A DNA stretch of 13,532 nucleotides from Aestuariivita sp964402685 (GCA_964402685.1 CAYODE010000102.1:1-13532); one strand, 5' to 3'; counted from the stretch's first letter, positions 1 through 7,803 are shown. Notes: generated by a model not told the origin, from the letters alone. Program-made: numbers and translations.

Positions 1-2
1 GC

Positions 3-3000
3 ACTTTCGGGTTCGATATTGTCGGTATTTCCCAGAACAGTGCCCAGATAGAAGCAGCGCAGATCCGCAGTAGTGTACTGGGGGTCACTCCTGGCACCGA
101 GTTCAGTGATACAGTGGCCGGAACGAGCGGCGATGATTTTATCAACTTGCTAGGAAATGACGACGGGCGAGACCTTGTCGTTGGTTCGCTAGGAAACGAC
201 ACGATCGAATACGGAGGAAATAGCACCAATGGGTATCACGAAATAAACTATCGTGTCTTGGAGGTTGATGAACTTGATCCCGTTGGCATCACAGCAAACA
301 TTGATGCGGACGAAATCGACGGAAACCTTTCCGTTAACAATATCCAAAAGCCAAATGGCGATACCGACTTTTTGCAAAACGTGCAGTCTGCGGCGCAGTA
401 TGGTTTGGGTCTGGTTGGCACTACGGGCAACGACACATACAACATCGACTTAGGCACCAATGCATTCAGTTGGTTCGGCGTCTTCGACGCTTCGGGCAAC
501 GACGTGATCAATTTGACGGGCGGCGACGGCCTGTTGCGCATTGGCCTTGGGTTTGCTGGGAACGTCACGGCGGATCTTAATACTGGCGTGATTTCAGAGG
601 AGGGTGACGGAACGATCCAACTCAACGTCTTCGGGGATACCTCTCAGACAACTCTAGAGTTTCAAACCAGAGGTGGCGATGACACCGTGTTTGGTAGCAG
701 TGGGTCTGATCGGTTTATCCTTGGTACTGGCAACGATTTCGCCGATGGGCGCGATGGGTTTGACACGGTGCGGTACGATCGAAGCGGCGTTAGTGGCGGC
801 GTCAATGTCGATTTGTCCGCCGGTCGTGCCACTGGGGTTTGGGACGGTGAAAACTTTACGCATACGCTGAGAAACATCGAAGCAGTGCGCGGGACAGACT
901 TTGACGATCTACTCACTCTGGGCAATCTTGGTGGCAGTGCCCGCGCAAATGATGGCAATGACACCATAATCACGGGGCTGGGGGATGATGACGTCAATGT
1001 CGGCGGCGGCGCTGATCTCGTCTATTTCTCCGACGGCTTTGATACGATCAACGGGTTCGATTTAGCCAGTGGCGATGAGCTTGTGCTCGTCGGTCGCGCA
1101 CTGGAATACGAAGACAGCCTTCAGCTGATCGAGGACACGGTCAACGGGAACGTTGAATTCCTGTTCACTGATAATGACGGTCAGACTTTTGGTTTTTTCC
1201 TGACATCGACGACGCTGGCCCAAGCACAGGACGTGGCGAACACCTTCACCGTCGCACGCACCCAAGTGTTCGGGACTGAAGGCAACGATACACTTACTGG
1301 CACAGATGACGATGAGGTCTTTGACCTGCTCGGAAATGACTTCGAGGATTTGGTCAACGCCTCATTGGGCGACGATGTTTATGTCTATGAGAACAATAGC
1401 ATCAATGGATTTCACTCCATCGACTATGGCGGGCTAGGGGCCATAGGTGGCATTACTGCAAATGTGTCCGCTGACGCGTCGGTTGGCACCGTGATTAAGG
1501 GCAATACCGGGTTCGTTGATACCTTGGTCGATGTGCAGGCTGCAGCCCAGTTTGGGTTGGGCATCTACGGCACCTCCGACAATGACGTGTACAATGTCGA
1601 ATTGAATCAGAATGAGTTCTCGTGGTTCGGCGTATTGAACGCAACGGGGCAGGACACGGTCAATTACTTTGGTGGCAACGGTATCCTGCGTTTGAATATT
1701 GGCGAGGGTGCGAATGCCACAGTGGATCTGAGTGGTGCCAATCCTGGAAACCCGGAACTGACAGATGACGCTGGGAATTCCATTGATTTGAATATTCAGG
1801 GGAGCGTCGATGATACCAGAATTGAGGTTCGGACGTTCAGCGGCGATGACAGCGTTATCGGCAGCGCCGGAAACGACCGCTTCATCCTGGGGCCTGGTCA
1901 GGACTCGGTCGACGGTGGGGATGGCACGGATCTTGTCCGCTATGACAGAAGCGGTGTGACCGCAGGTGTCACGGCTAGTTTGTTGGATGAACAAGCAACG
2001 GTCGAGTGGGACGGCGTCCAGTACACTAACAGCTTGGTAAATATCGAAGAGTTGCGCGGATCCTCTTTCGCGGACGATTTGGAGTTGTCGGACCGCGACG
2101 GATCTTTGCGCGGCGGTGCGGGCAATGACATACTGCGTTCGGGGATCGGCAACAACTTCATCCAAACGGGTGCGGGGGCCGATTTGATCACCTTCCAGGC
2201 TGGGTCTGATACGATTGAGGACTTCACAATCGGCGAGGACTCAATCGAATTGACCGGGCTTGCGGCAACGCGTTTGGACAGCCTGAAGTTGGTCTTCTTT
2301 GGCGTTGATGACCTGGCTGTCTCTCAATTTATCTTCGATGATCCGGTAGAGCCGTCGGAGTTCTTCCTCTTTGGCGTTGGTGGATCCGATGCCTATGACA
2401 TTGCGGAATCGTTTTTTGACTTTACCGTAACTTTCACGGGTACAACTGGCAGTGATGTGTTCAACGGCACCGATGGCGATGACGTGGTCAATCTGCTCAG
2501 CAATGACGACGGCACAGACAGATACATCGGCTCTCTGGGCAACGACACGTTCATTTTTTCAGACAGCACCTCAAACAGTTTTAACCATATCGACTATAGC
2601 GGTCTAACCACGGGTGCGATCACGGCTGATATCAGCGCTGATTTCGTGATTAACACGATTACCAAAACCGGCGGCGCAGGAACTGATACGCTCGTCGCTG
2701 TCCAGGCTGCAGCACAACGAGGATTGGCAGTTACCGGCACGTCGGGCAACGATACCTTTAATCTGACCTTGAGCAGCTTCACATTTCCATTGTTGGCGGT
2801 GCAGGGGTTGGGCGGTGACGATACGATCAATTTGGAAGGCGGCTTCGGGACCCTTCGTTTGCGGGTCGGATTGGACAATAGCAACATCACCGCCAATCTT
2901 GATACCGGATCTATCTCCAACGGGATTGGCGACACCATTACTTTGAACAAGTCTGGCGATCTTTCGGGAACTATCCTTGAGATTGAGACATTTGGCGGCA

Positions 3001-3875
3001 ACGACGATGTCACAGGCAGCACAGGAGATGATAGTTTCATTCTGGGACTTGGCACCGACACAGCCAATGGCAATGGCGGGTTTGATCGAGCGCGCTATGA
3101 CACGGCTGAATTCAATGAGGCCATCTTTGCCAATTTGCAAACGCAGCAGGCAAGGGATCTGGACAACTCAGGCGACTTTACTCACACGTTAATCGACATT
3201 GATGCCTTGAGCGGGTCACGGTTTGGAGATGATCTCACAGCCTCTGATGCCGGTAGCTCAATTTTGGGCGGGGACGGTGACGATACGATCAACGGTGGTT
3301 CGGGCGACGACACGTTGTCCGGTGAAGACGGCACTGACAGTGTGTCCGGTGGTGGTGGCAATGACATATTGACTGGCGAAGGGCAGGATGAACTGTTCGG
3401 CGGCACGGAAGACGACTTGTTGATCCGCACTGACCTGCCGCTGGGGCAGGGGGTGACGGACGGCGGTGCCGGGCGCGATACGCTTTTGCTCAATCAGTCG
3501 GGAAGTTTTGATTTCTCTGCTCTGGACGTGACAGAAGTCTACACGGGTATCGAAGAGCTTAACTTTTTCAATGGCGGTGCCGACACAGTGAAGTTATCGC
3601 TGGAAAACATCATCGACTTTTCTGACACGGCAGATCCGCTGTTGGATCAGGCATTTACAGATAGCATTACGGTATTGCTTGAGGGGGGAGACGTTCTGCA
3701 ACTTACCTCTGGCGATTTCGTGAAGCGAGACTCCCCTGAAAATGGCTTCGACATATACGAAGGTACCGATCCGATTTCGGGTGCTATGGTTTTGCTTGCG
3801 ACACCCCTTGATACGCTTGTCGAAGCGGATCCGGGGGGTACCGCAACAGTAAGTAATGGAGTCAGTCAGGTCTAG
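3..3875 (+). CDS. Large RTX-like calcium-binding secreted protein, 5' end outside window
   Basis: The reading frame is open from the left edge, so the GTG at 114 is only an internal codon and the true start lies upstream. About 1290 residues are visible. The protein is Asp/Gly/Asn-rich, strongly acidic, poor in Lys and has no cysteine that I can find, as expected for an extracellular protein. Three homologous units follow each other: 93-1271, 1272-2438 and 2439 to about 3260. Shared landmarks are GT-x-x-x-D, NLLGND-like, VQ-x-AAQ-x-GL, GNDR/SDRFILG and RYDRSGV. Bases 3-92 match the end of a preceding unit. Around 3260-3405 come classical RTX nonapeptides (GGDGDDTINGG, GGSGDDTLSG, GGGGNDIL), which form a calcium-binding beta-roll in this family. 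The tail after 3460 (IEELNFFNGG, LSLENIIDFSD, VLLEGGDVLQL) resembles C-terminal modules of type I secreted giant proteins. Adhesin or S-layer-like roles are possible; no enzymatic domain is visible. Confidence 0.88.
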   Translation, partial: TFGFDIVGISQNSAQIEAAQIRSSVLGVTPGTEFSDTVAGTSGDDFINLLGNDDGRDLVVGSLGNDTIEYGGNSTNGYHEINYRVLEVDELDPVGITANIDADEIDGNLSVNNIQKPNGDTDFLQNVQSAAQYGLGLVGTTGNDTYNIDLGTNAFSWFGVFDASGNDVINLTGGDGLLRIGLGFAGNVTADLNTGVISEEGDGTIQLNVFGDTSQTTLEFQTRGGDDTVFGSSGSDRFILGTGNDFADGRDGFDTVRYDRSGVSGGVNVDLSAGRATGVWDGENFTHTLRNIEAVRGTDFDDLLTLGNLGGSARANDGNDTIITGLGDDDVNVGGGADLVYFSDGFDTINGFDLASGDELVLVGRALEYEDSLQLIEDTVNGNVEFLFTDNDGQTFGFFLTSTTLAQAQDVANTFTVARTQVFGTEGNDTLTGTDDDEVFDLLGNDFEDLVNASLGDDVYVYENNSINGFHSIDYGGLGAIGGITANVSADASVGTVIKGNTGFVDTLVDVQAAAQFGLGIYGTSDNDVYNVELNQNEFSWFGVLNATGQDTVNYFGGNGILRLNIGEGANATVDLSGANPGNPELTDDAGNSIDLNIQGSVDDTRIEVRTFSGDDSVIGSAGNDRFILGPGQDSVDGGDGTDLVRYDRSGVTAGVTASLLDEQATVEWDGVQYTNSLVNIEELRGSSFADDLELSDRDGSLRGGAGNDILRSGIGNNFIQTGAGADLITFQAGSDTIEDFTIGEDSIELTGLAATRLDSLKLVFFGVDDLAVSQFIFDDPVEPSEFFLFGVGGSDAYDIAESFFDFTVTFTGTTGSDVFNGTDGDDVVNLLSNDDGTDRYIGSLGNDTFIFSDSTSNSFNHIDYSGLTTGAITADISADFVINTITKTGGAGTDTLVAVQAAAQRGLAVTGTSGNDTFNLTLSSFTFPLLAVQGLGGDDTINLEGGFGTLRLRVGLDNSNITANLDTGSISNGIGDTITLNKSGDLSGTILEIETFGGNDDVTGSTGDDSFILGLGTDTANGNGGFDRARYDTAEFNEAIFANLQTQQARDLDNSGDFTHTLIDIDALSGSRFGDDLTASDAGSSILGGDGDDTINGGSGDDTLSGEDGTDSVSGGGGNDILTGEGQDELFGGTEDDLLIRTDLPLGQGVTDGGAGRDTLLLNQSGSFDFSALDVTEVYTGIEELNFFNGGADTVKLSLENIIDFSDTADPLLDQAFTDSITVLLEGGDVLQLTSGDFVKRDSPENGFDIYEGTDPISGAMVLLATPLDTLVEADPGGTATVSNGVSQV
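93..3260 (+). repeat. Three tandem ~390-codon units in the RTX-like gene
   Basis: Unit 1 starts at 93 (GTEFSDTVAGTSGDD), unit 2 at 1272 (GTEGNDTLTGTDDDE) and unit 3 at 2439 (GTTGSDVFNGTDGDD), giving spacings of 393 and 389 codons. The mid-unit landmark VQ-x-AAQ followed by G-L recurs with its Gly codon at 402, 1554 and 2721, spacings of 384 and 389 codons. The DNA has diverged clearly, so the duplication is old. The right boundary of unit 3 is approximate, because its tail is replaced by RTX nonapeptides. Confidence 0.85.
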
Positions 3876-3923
3876 ACGCTTGGGTAGGTTTTCGCGTTGG
3901 GTCGAATGTCCCGCACAAGGCGT

Positions 3924-4691
3924 TTACGCGGGCTCCTCCAGTCCGATGACCTTCCTTCCCTCCTCCGTCTTCAATGAAAAATCCGTGCCCAGCCATTCAT
4001 CGGCATCGGGTGTGGTTAGGAATGCCACGGCCTTGGCCACCCAATTTACCGTGATGTGACTGTCCCAAGGTATCTGGCTCACTGGGTTGATGCCCGAAGC
4101 CGCAATTTCACGCTGCATCTGAGTTGCGACCGTGCCGGGGGACAGGCCGATCACGCGGATTCCATGTGCTGCGTACTCCTTATGCGCAACGCCGGTTAGG
4201 CGTAAAACCCCTGCCTTTGTGGCGCAATAATGCGACCAACCCTCAAGGAACGAATTGGCCGCGCCGGAACTGATATTCACGATTGTCCCTCCGCCTGCAT
4301 CAAGCATAGCCGGGATCGCATATCGCAGCCCGTAGTAAACACCTTTGAGGTTTACATCGATGATGCCGCTCCAGGCTTCGGGATCACTGTCGGCGATCCG
4401 TGCTATAGGATCGATCAGCCCCGCATTGTTGACGTAGAGATCCAAGCCGCCGTGCTGCCCTACGGTCTCGGCAATCAGCTGTTCGACCGCCTTGTGGTTC
4501 GCAACATCCATTGTCCGGGCAACGGCTTTTCCACCGCTCGCCGCTATTTGGGAGGCAATGCGTTCGATCTCTCTGGTGCTTCGTGCGGTCAGCACAACTG
4601 TCCATCCCAGACTGGCAAGATGGCGTGCGGTTGCCTCACCAATGCCCCGGCTCGCGCCGGTGACAATTGCGGTTTTTCCTGTACTAAACAT
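3924..4691 (-). CDS. SDR family NAD(P)-dependent oxidoreductase
   Basis: A classical short-chain dehydrogenase/reductase of 255 residues, a usual length for the family. The Rossmann glycine motif TGASRGIG is at residues 11-18, NNAG at 88-91, the structural Asn in VNLKG at 114, the catalytic Ser at about 141-142, and the YxxxK pair is Tyr155 and Lys159. Arg37 after the second strand (LTARS) suggests a preference for NADP(H), which is an inference. I chose the ATG at 4691 because an AGGA-type ribosome binding site lies just upstream and the glycine motif begins where it should. The open frame reaches 4916, but that extension has no SDR homology. The gene converges on the RTX-like gene with 48 bases between stops and lies downstream of the YceI gene on the same strand. 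The substrate is unknown. Confidence 0.9.
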   Translation of the reverse strand: MFSTGKTAIVTGASRGIGEATARHLASLGWTVVLTARSTREIERIASQIAASGGKAVARTMDVANHKAVEQLIAETVGQHGGLDLYVNNAGLIDPIARIADSDPEAWSGIIDVNLKGVYYGLRYAIPAMLDAGGGTIVNISSGAANSFLEGWSHYCATKAGVLRLTGVAHKEYAAHGIRVIGLSPGTVATQMQREIAASGINPVSQIPWDSHITVNWVAKAVAFLTTPDADEWLGTDFSLKTEEGRKVIGLEEPA

Positions 4692-4737
4692 GGTTTCTTC
4701 CTTTTGTAAGGTAGTTTTTGTTATTAAATTCAGCTGG

Positions 4738-4836
4738 TTACATACGTTCCGTAAAGAGGGCGATGATGGCCAAGACGCACAAGGTGACCGCGATGGACTT
4801 GTGCAGTACGTACACTTGAAGGGTCGAAAGGCCCAA
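4738..4836 (-). CDS. Possible small single-pass membrane peptide (32 aa)
   Basis: A short frame in the gap between the YceI and SDR genes. It would begin at a TTG (4836) preceded by GGGAGG (4845-4850 on the minus strand) at an 8-base spacing, and it ends at TAA (4738-4740). The peptide has a short polar start, a basic stretch LHKS, one hydrophobic helix (IAVTLCVLAIIALF) and the tail TERM. The same frame continues upstream across one TAA codon (4840-4842) to an ATG at 4890 that encodes 16 polar residues. It could therefore be a small gene broken by a nonsense mutation, a real small protein or chance. The 'LHKS + hydrophobic helix' pattern faintly recalls cytochrome b561 proteins, often neighbours of YceI genes, but 24 residues are too few to claim this. 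Confidence 0.25.
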   Translation of the reverse strand: MGLSTLQVYVLHKSIAVTLCVLAIIALFTERM

Positions 4837-4936
4837 AATTTAGGCCTCCCAATTTCCTGTTTGAACTGCGGTTTCTGCCATCGAAGACATTGCGAACCTG
4901 CTTCACAACTTAGCAAGCAAGGCTACTGCAAGGACG

Positions 4937-4955
4937 CTGTGCAGCGCGCGCACAG
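4937..4955 (-). terminator. GC-rich hairpin after the YceI gene
   Basis: CTGTGC and GCACAG form a perfect 6-base stem with a 7-base loop, about 35 bases past the YceI stop codon. No T-run follows on the minus strand, so it is at best a weak or Rho-assisted terminator or an mRNA end-stabilising structure. Confidence 0.25.
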
Positions 4956-4988
4956 TACCGGGCCACTTGGTCGGGTGCGGGCGCGTCA

Positions 4989-5654
4989 TCATTCGTTCGG
5001 ACCTTTGAAACCAGCCACCCGGCCCCAATTGCAAGGCACATTGGTTTCTGGGGCGCCGTCGCATCTTACGAGGTCAAATCGGGCGTCCAATGCGATCTCG
5101 AACCCAGTTGGAGATCCCAAAAAGGCAATGAAGTCCATGCCGTGGTCAAGGCGCATGATCTCCCCCGTTGCATGGAATCCGACGACTTCAACCTCGTCAT
5201 AATTGGGAATGAAATCCGGATAGGTGCGGCGGTTGACCATCTCAAAGTCGAGCTCCACTGGCGCGGTCACACCAAGCATCTTCAGGTCACCTGCCAAGAT
5301 CCCGGTTGTCGGGGTCAGCATTTGTACGGAGGTCGACGAAAAGGTGATTTCCGGGAACTGTGCGACGTCCAGATAATCGGAGTTACGCACATGGTTGTCG
5401 CGCCCCAGATGGTTCGAGTCGATCGAGGCCGCCTGGATTGTGAACGTGATTTCCGAGTTCGACGGGTCAGCTTCGTCGATCAGGAACGTTCCATCGAATT
5501 CGTTGAACCGTCCAACCGTGTTGGCCATGTTCATGTGATCGATTTCCCATCCAATATGGGCGTGTCCTAGATCGAGGGTCCATTCGACCTGTTGGGCGGC
5601 AGCTGCGACGGCGAAGGCCGAGGTGGCTGTTGCAAGGGCAAGAGTACGGATCAT
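4989..5654 (-). CDS. YceI family periplasmic lipid-binding-type protein
   Basis: 221 residues. The N-terminus is a signal peptide: a short basic start (MIRT), a hydrophobic Ala-rich core and a likely cleavage after AAAA at residue 20, before QQVEW. The mature part carries the YceI hallmarks: WTLDLGHAHIGWEIDHM (25-41), GRFNEFDGTFLID (48-60), DNHVRNSDYLDVAQFPEITF (86-105) and GDLKMLGVTAPVEL (122-135). YceI proteins are periplasmic beta-barrel lipocalin-like proteins that bind isoprenoid-type lipids; the ligand here is unknown. Two cysteines near the C-terminus (Cys198 and Cys208) could form a disulfide. A GGAAAGGAAG ribosome binding site precedes the ATG at 5654. The gene is divergent from the LysR gene, which may control it. 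Confidence 0.92.
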   Translation of the reverse strand: MIRTLALATATSAFAVAAAAQQVEWTLDLGHAHIGWEIDHMNMANTVGRFNEFDGTFLIDEADPSNSEITFTIQAASIDSNHLGRDNHVRNSDYLDVAQFPEITFSSTSVQMLTPTTGILAGDLKMLGVTAPVELDFEMVNRRTYPDFIPNYDEVEVVGFHATGEIMRLDHGMDFIAFLGSPTGFEIALDARFDLVRCDGAPETNVPCNWGRVAGFKGPNE

Positions 5655-5742
5655 TTGGCTTCCTTTCCAAAGAGGGGGTTAAGCGGCCCGATCGGCCGGG
5701 TGGGTCCATAGGCCCGGGGAGGGCTGGATCGTTAAGCGTGAT

Positions 5743-5785
5743 TTGAAAGGGTGTATTTCCTTCACGTTGAAAGTGTTGAAAGGAA
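5743..5785. promoter_or_regulatory. Repeat-rich putative operator between YceI and LysR genes
   Basis: TTGAAAG occurs three times, at 5743-5749, 5767-5773 and 5776-5782; the last two are 9 bases apart as GTTGAAAG repeats. The same stretch has a broken inverted repeat: TTCCTT (5757-5762) pairs with AAGGAA (5780-5785) and CAC (5763-5765) with GTG (5773-5775). It lies midway in the 220-base divergent intergenic region, where a LysR regulator would be expected to bind. Function is inferred from position only, and no clear T-N11-A consensus was assigned. Confidence 0.35.
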
Positions 5786-5874
5786 GATCATAGATGCGTA
5801 CGGATATTTAAATGCCTCAATCAGAACAACTGTCGTGCAAGAAACGCATGAATAGAGCGCCTATATAGAACGGT

Positions 5875-6777
5875 ATGGATATAGAAAGCCTGATCACTTT
5901 CACCGGCGTCGCACGCAGCGGCTCTTTTGCCAGTCATGCGCGTGAGCGTGGGATTGATCCGTCATCCGTGTCGCGACAGATCGCAGCGTTAGAAGACAAC
6001 TTGGGCGTTCGCTTGTTTGAGCGGACGACACGACGCCTCTCGTTGACCGAAGCCGGACGTATATACCTCGACCGGGTTGGGCCGCTGATGGAAGAGCTTA
6101 CCGCGGCGCGGGACGCGGCGCATGACAGTATGGCGGAGCCTTCCGGCATTTTGTCGGTCACGACCTCTGTCGCGTTCGGGGAGCGGTGGCTGATGCCAAG
6201 AGTTGCGTCCTTCCGCGAAGCCTATCCAAAGATCACGCTGGATTTGCGGTTAACGGATGCCGTGGTGGATCTCGTCGCCGAAGGCATCGATGTTGCGTTG
6301 CGACTAGGGCCCTCCGTGACCGGGACGGTTGTTGCCGCTAAACTGTTCGACACGCGCTATAGATTGGTGGCGGCGCCAGAGTACATCGAAAGACATGGCG
6401 CGCCCAAAAGCCTCGAAGACCTGCAAAATCACACTGGGCTCTTTTTCTCTTTGCCCGGTGTTCGATCGGACTGGCAGTTCCGCGAGGGACAGGGCGCGCC
6501 TGTCCACGTTGCCTCCCCTCCAGCCGGTCTCACAGTTTCGAATGCCTTAGCTTTGCGCCGCGCCGCGCTTGATGGCTTGGGCCTTGCGCTGTTGGCTGAT
6601 TGGACTACTGCGGAGGACATCAAAAACGGAACATTGATCCCATTGTTCGAGGAGCTTGAGGCCAGCGTGTCAGGGTTTGAAACGGCAGCTTGGGTGGTTT
6701 ACCCAAGCAGAGCCTATGTTCCGGCGCGTTTGAGGGTCTTTATCGATCACTTGCGCAGCAATCGGGGCAATAGATAA
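5875..6777 (+). CDS. LysR family transcriptional regulator
   Basis: 300 residues, the standard LysR length. The N-terminal winged helix-turn-helix covers residues 1-60, with FTGVARSGSF, SSVSRQIAALE and LGVRLFERTTRRLSLTEAG. A linker helix follows, then a substrate-binding domain from about residue 90 to 295 (GILSVTTSVAFGERWLMP, GIDVALRLG, LVAAPEYIERHG, GLGLALLADW). The pattern of the effector domain fits the large CrgA/DhcR-like branch. It is transcribed divergently from the YceI gene with 220 bases between starts, which suggests that it controls that gene and itself; this is inference. The ribosome binding site before the ATG at 5875 is weak. The gene ends 9 bases before a hairpin shared with the convergent small gene. 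Confidence 0.92.
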   Translation: MDIESLITFTGVARSGSFASHARERGIDPSSVSRQIAALEDNLGVRLFERTTRRLSLTEAGRIYLDRVGPLMEELTAARDAAHDSMAEPSGILSVTTSVAFGERWLMPRVASFREAYPKITLDLRLTDAVVDLVAEGIDVALRLGPSVTGTVVAAKLFDTRYRLVAAPEYIERHGAPKSLEDLQNHTGLFFSLPGVRSDWQFREGQGAPVHVASPPAGLTVSNALALRRAALDGLGLALLADWTTAEDIKNGTLIPLFEELEASVSGFETAAWVVYPSRAYVPARLRVFIDHLRSNRGNR

Positions 6778-6786
6778 CTTCGCAAC

Positions 6787-6813
6787 GGACACAGTTGCTT
6801 GTCGAATGTGTCC
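6787..6813. terminator. Hairpin between convergent LysR and small gene
   Basis: GGACACA (6787-6793) and TGTGTCC (6807-6813) form a perfect 7-base stem around a 13-base loop. It fills the 36-base gap between the LysR stop (6777) and the stop of the minus-strand small gene (6814). Its position fits a bidirectional terminator, but neither strand has a strong T-run after it. Confidence 0.45.
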
Positions 6814-7041
6814 TTAAGAGCCAAACCAAGGCACAGCATCCCGTGCAGCTGCGCGCGCGTCCTCGTCGGAGCGAAACATCGTCCCTCCAAAATGCCCGAC
6901 GCTGTACCATCCCCTTGGATCTTCGGGATCACGTCGGAACAGGTCGAACCCATAACTGCCGTCAGGTCGGCGGAAGATGTCGACGCAATGCGATCCATCG
7001 TTGGAGTTTGTCGAGCTGATCACGGTGTTAATATGCGCCAA
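6814..7041 (-). CDS. Small conserved-looking protein of the FRRPDG type, function unknown
   Basis: The C-terminal part reads VDIFRRPDGSYGFDLFRRD, then PEDPRGWYSVGHFGG and ends in a helix-like DEDARAAARDAVPWFGS. This resembles short (60-75 residue) uncharacterised proteins common in alphaproteobacteria; the resemblance is from memory, not a search. The start is uncertain. A TTG at 7041 has AAGAGG 6 bases upstream and would give 75 residues. A GTG at 7023 has no clear ribosome binding site and would give 69. The frame stays open to an ATG at 7473, but that extension runs antisense through the isochorismatase gene and is very unlikely to be coding. The family is probably a soluble cytoplasmic protein. 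The gene is divergent from the isochorismatase-family gene. Confidence 0.6.
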   Translation of the reverse strand: MAHINTVISSTNSNDGSHCVDIFRRPDGSYGFDLFRRDPEDPRGWYSVGHFGGTMFRSDEDARAAARDAVPWFGS

Positions 7042-7164
7042 ACAACGCCTCTTGCTGTCGCTGAACGCCGACGGGTTCGCTTGCCCGTTGACGGTAGCGA
7101 GGCATAACCGACTGGACAAGACGTCATTGCCTGCCACATCTAAGGCCAATACGGGGAGACTGCC

Positions 7165-7803
7165 ATGAGCGAGACACTGGACCAAAACTACGAAAAGGCG
7201 GGCTACCACGCCAAGCAGACATACGGGGCAAACCCCGCGTTGCTGTTGGTTGATTTCGCACAGGCCTATTTCGACCCGGACGCGCCGCTCTATGGCGGGG
7301 AAGGTTGTGTCGCAGCCAAGGATCATGCCATCCGCCTTGCCGCGGCTGCACGTCAGGCCGGTGTTCCCGTGATATTTACAGAGGTCAAGTACCAGCCGGG
7401 CGGCGGCGATGGGGGCGCCTTTTATGCCAAAGTACCTGCTTTGTCGTGTTTTGATGCAGGCCGGGAAACGCAAAAGCTGGTGGATGGTCTGAGCGTGGAG
7501 GACGGCGATCTGATGATCACCAAACAGTACCCCTCGGCCTTCTTCGGTACATCGCTTGCGGCCACTCTGATGTTCAACAAGATCGATACGCTGATCATCG
7601 GTGGGCTGACCACGTCAGGTTGCGTGCGGGCGACCTGTATCGACAGTATCTCGTCCGGGTTTGTGACGTTGATTGCAAACGAGGCCTGCGGCGATCGCGC
7701 GGCAGGTCCGCATGAGGCAAACCTGTTCGATATGAGTGCCAAATACGCGGATCTGATTGGGACCGACGACGCGATTTCATACATGCAAAGCTGTCGCGAC
7801 TGA
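7165..7803 (+). CDS. Isochorismatase family cysteine amidohydrolase (N-carbamoylsarcosine amidase/maleamate amidohydrolase-like)
   Basis: 212 residues of the cysteine hydrolase fold. The Asp-Lys-Cys triad is visible: Asp30 in LLLVDFAQAY, Lys120 in LMITKQYPSAFFGT and Cys153 in GGLTTSGCVRATCID, where the TTSGCV stretch also carries the usual cis-peptide turn. The N-terminal YEKAGYHAKQTYGANPALLLVD region fits the N-carbamoylsarcosine amidase and NicF-type branch, which hydrolyses C-N bonds in small amides such as maleamate, better than true isochorismatases; this is judged from motifs. A GGGGAG ribosome binding site sits 8 bases before the ATG. It lies at the left of the catabolic cluster and converges on the second SDR gene with 38 bases between stops. 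A TTGACG at 7088-7093 may be its -35 box, but no good -10 box follows. Confidence 0.88.
   Translation: MSETLDQNYEKAGYHAKQTYGANPALLLVDFAQAYFDPDAPLYGGEGCVAAKDHAIRLAAAARQAGVPVIFTEVKYQPGGGDGGAFYAKVPALSCFDAGRETQKLVDGLSVEDGDLMITKQYPSAFFGTSLAATLMFNKIDTLIIGGLTTSGCVRATCIDSISSGFVTLIANEACGDRAAGPHEANLFDMSAKYADLIGTDDAISYMQSCRD

Noticed and set aside
1434..2165. Long minus-strand open frame (243 codons) inside the RTX-like gene
   Set aside because: The sense frame has clear repeat homology throughout; the antisense product has no recognisable motif and arises from the Asp/Gly codon bias of the sense strand.
93..3875. Tandem repeats considered as a CRISPR-like or mobile-element repeat
   Set aside because: The periodicity is at protein level in a single open frame with diverged DNA; there are no spacers, terminal inverted repeats or transposase.
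4492..5202. Plus-strand open frame of 236 codons across the SDR start, the gap and the YceI end
   Set aside because: It overlaps two well supported minus-strand genes antisense, and no motif or ribosome binding site supports it.
7112..7120. CTGGACAAG, a half-match to the GntR operator, upstream of the isochorismatase-family gene
   Set aside because: Only one arm is present; the other side reads unrelated sequence, so it is too weak to claim as a third operator, though it is worth including in a footprint test.
7042..7473. Upstream extension of the small FRRPDG-type frame to ATG 7473
   Set aside because: It lies antisense to the isochorismatase-family gene, lacks protein-like composition and would make the protein three times its expected length.
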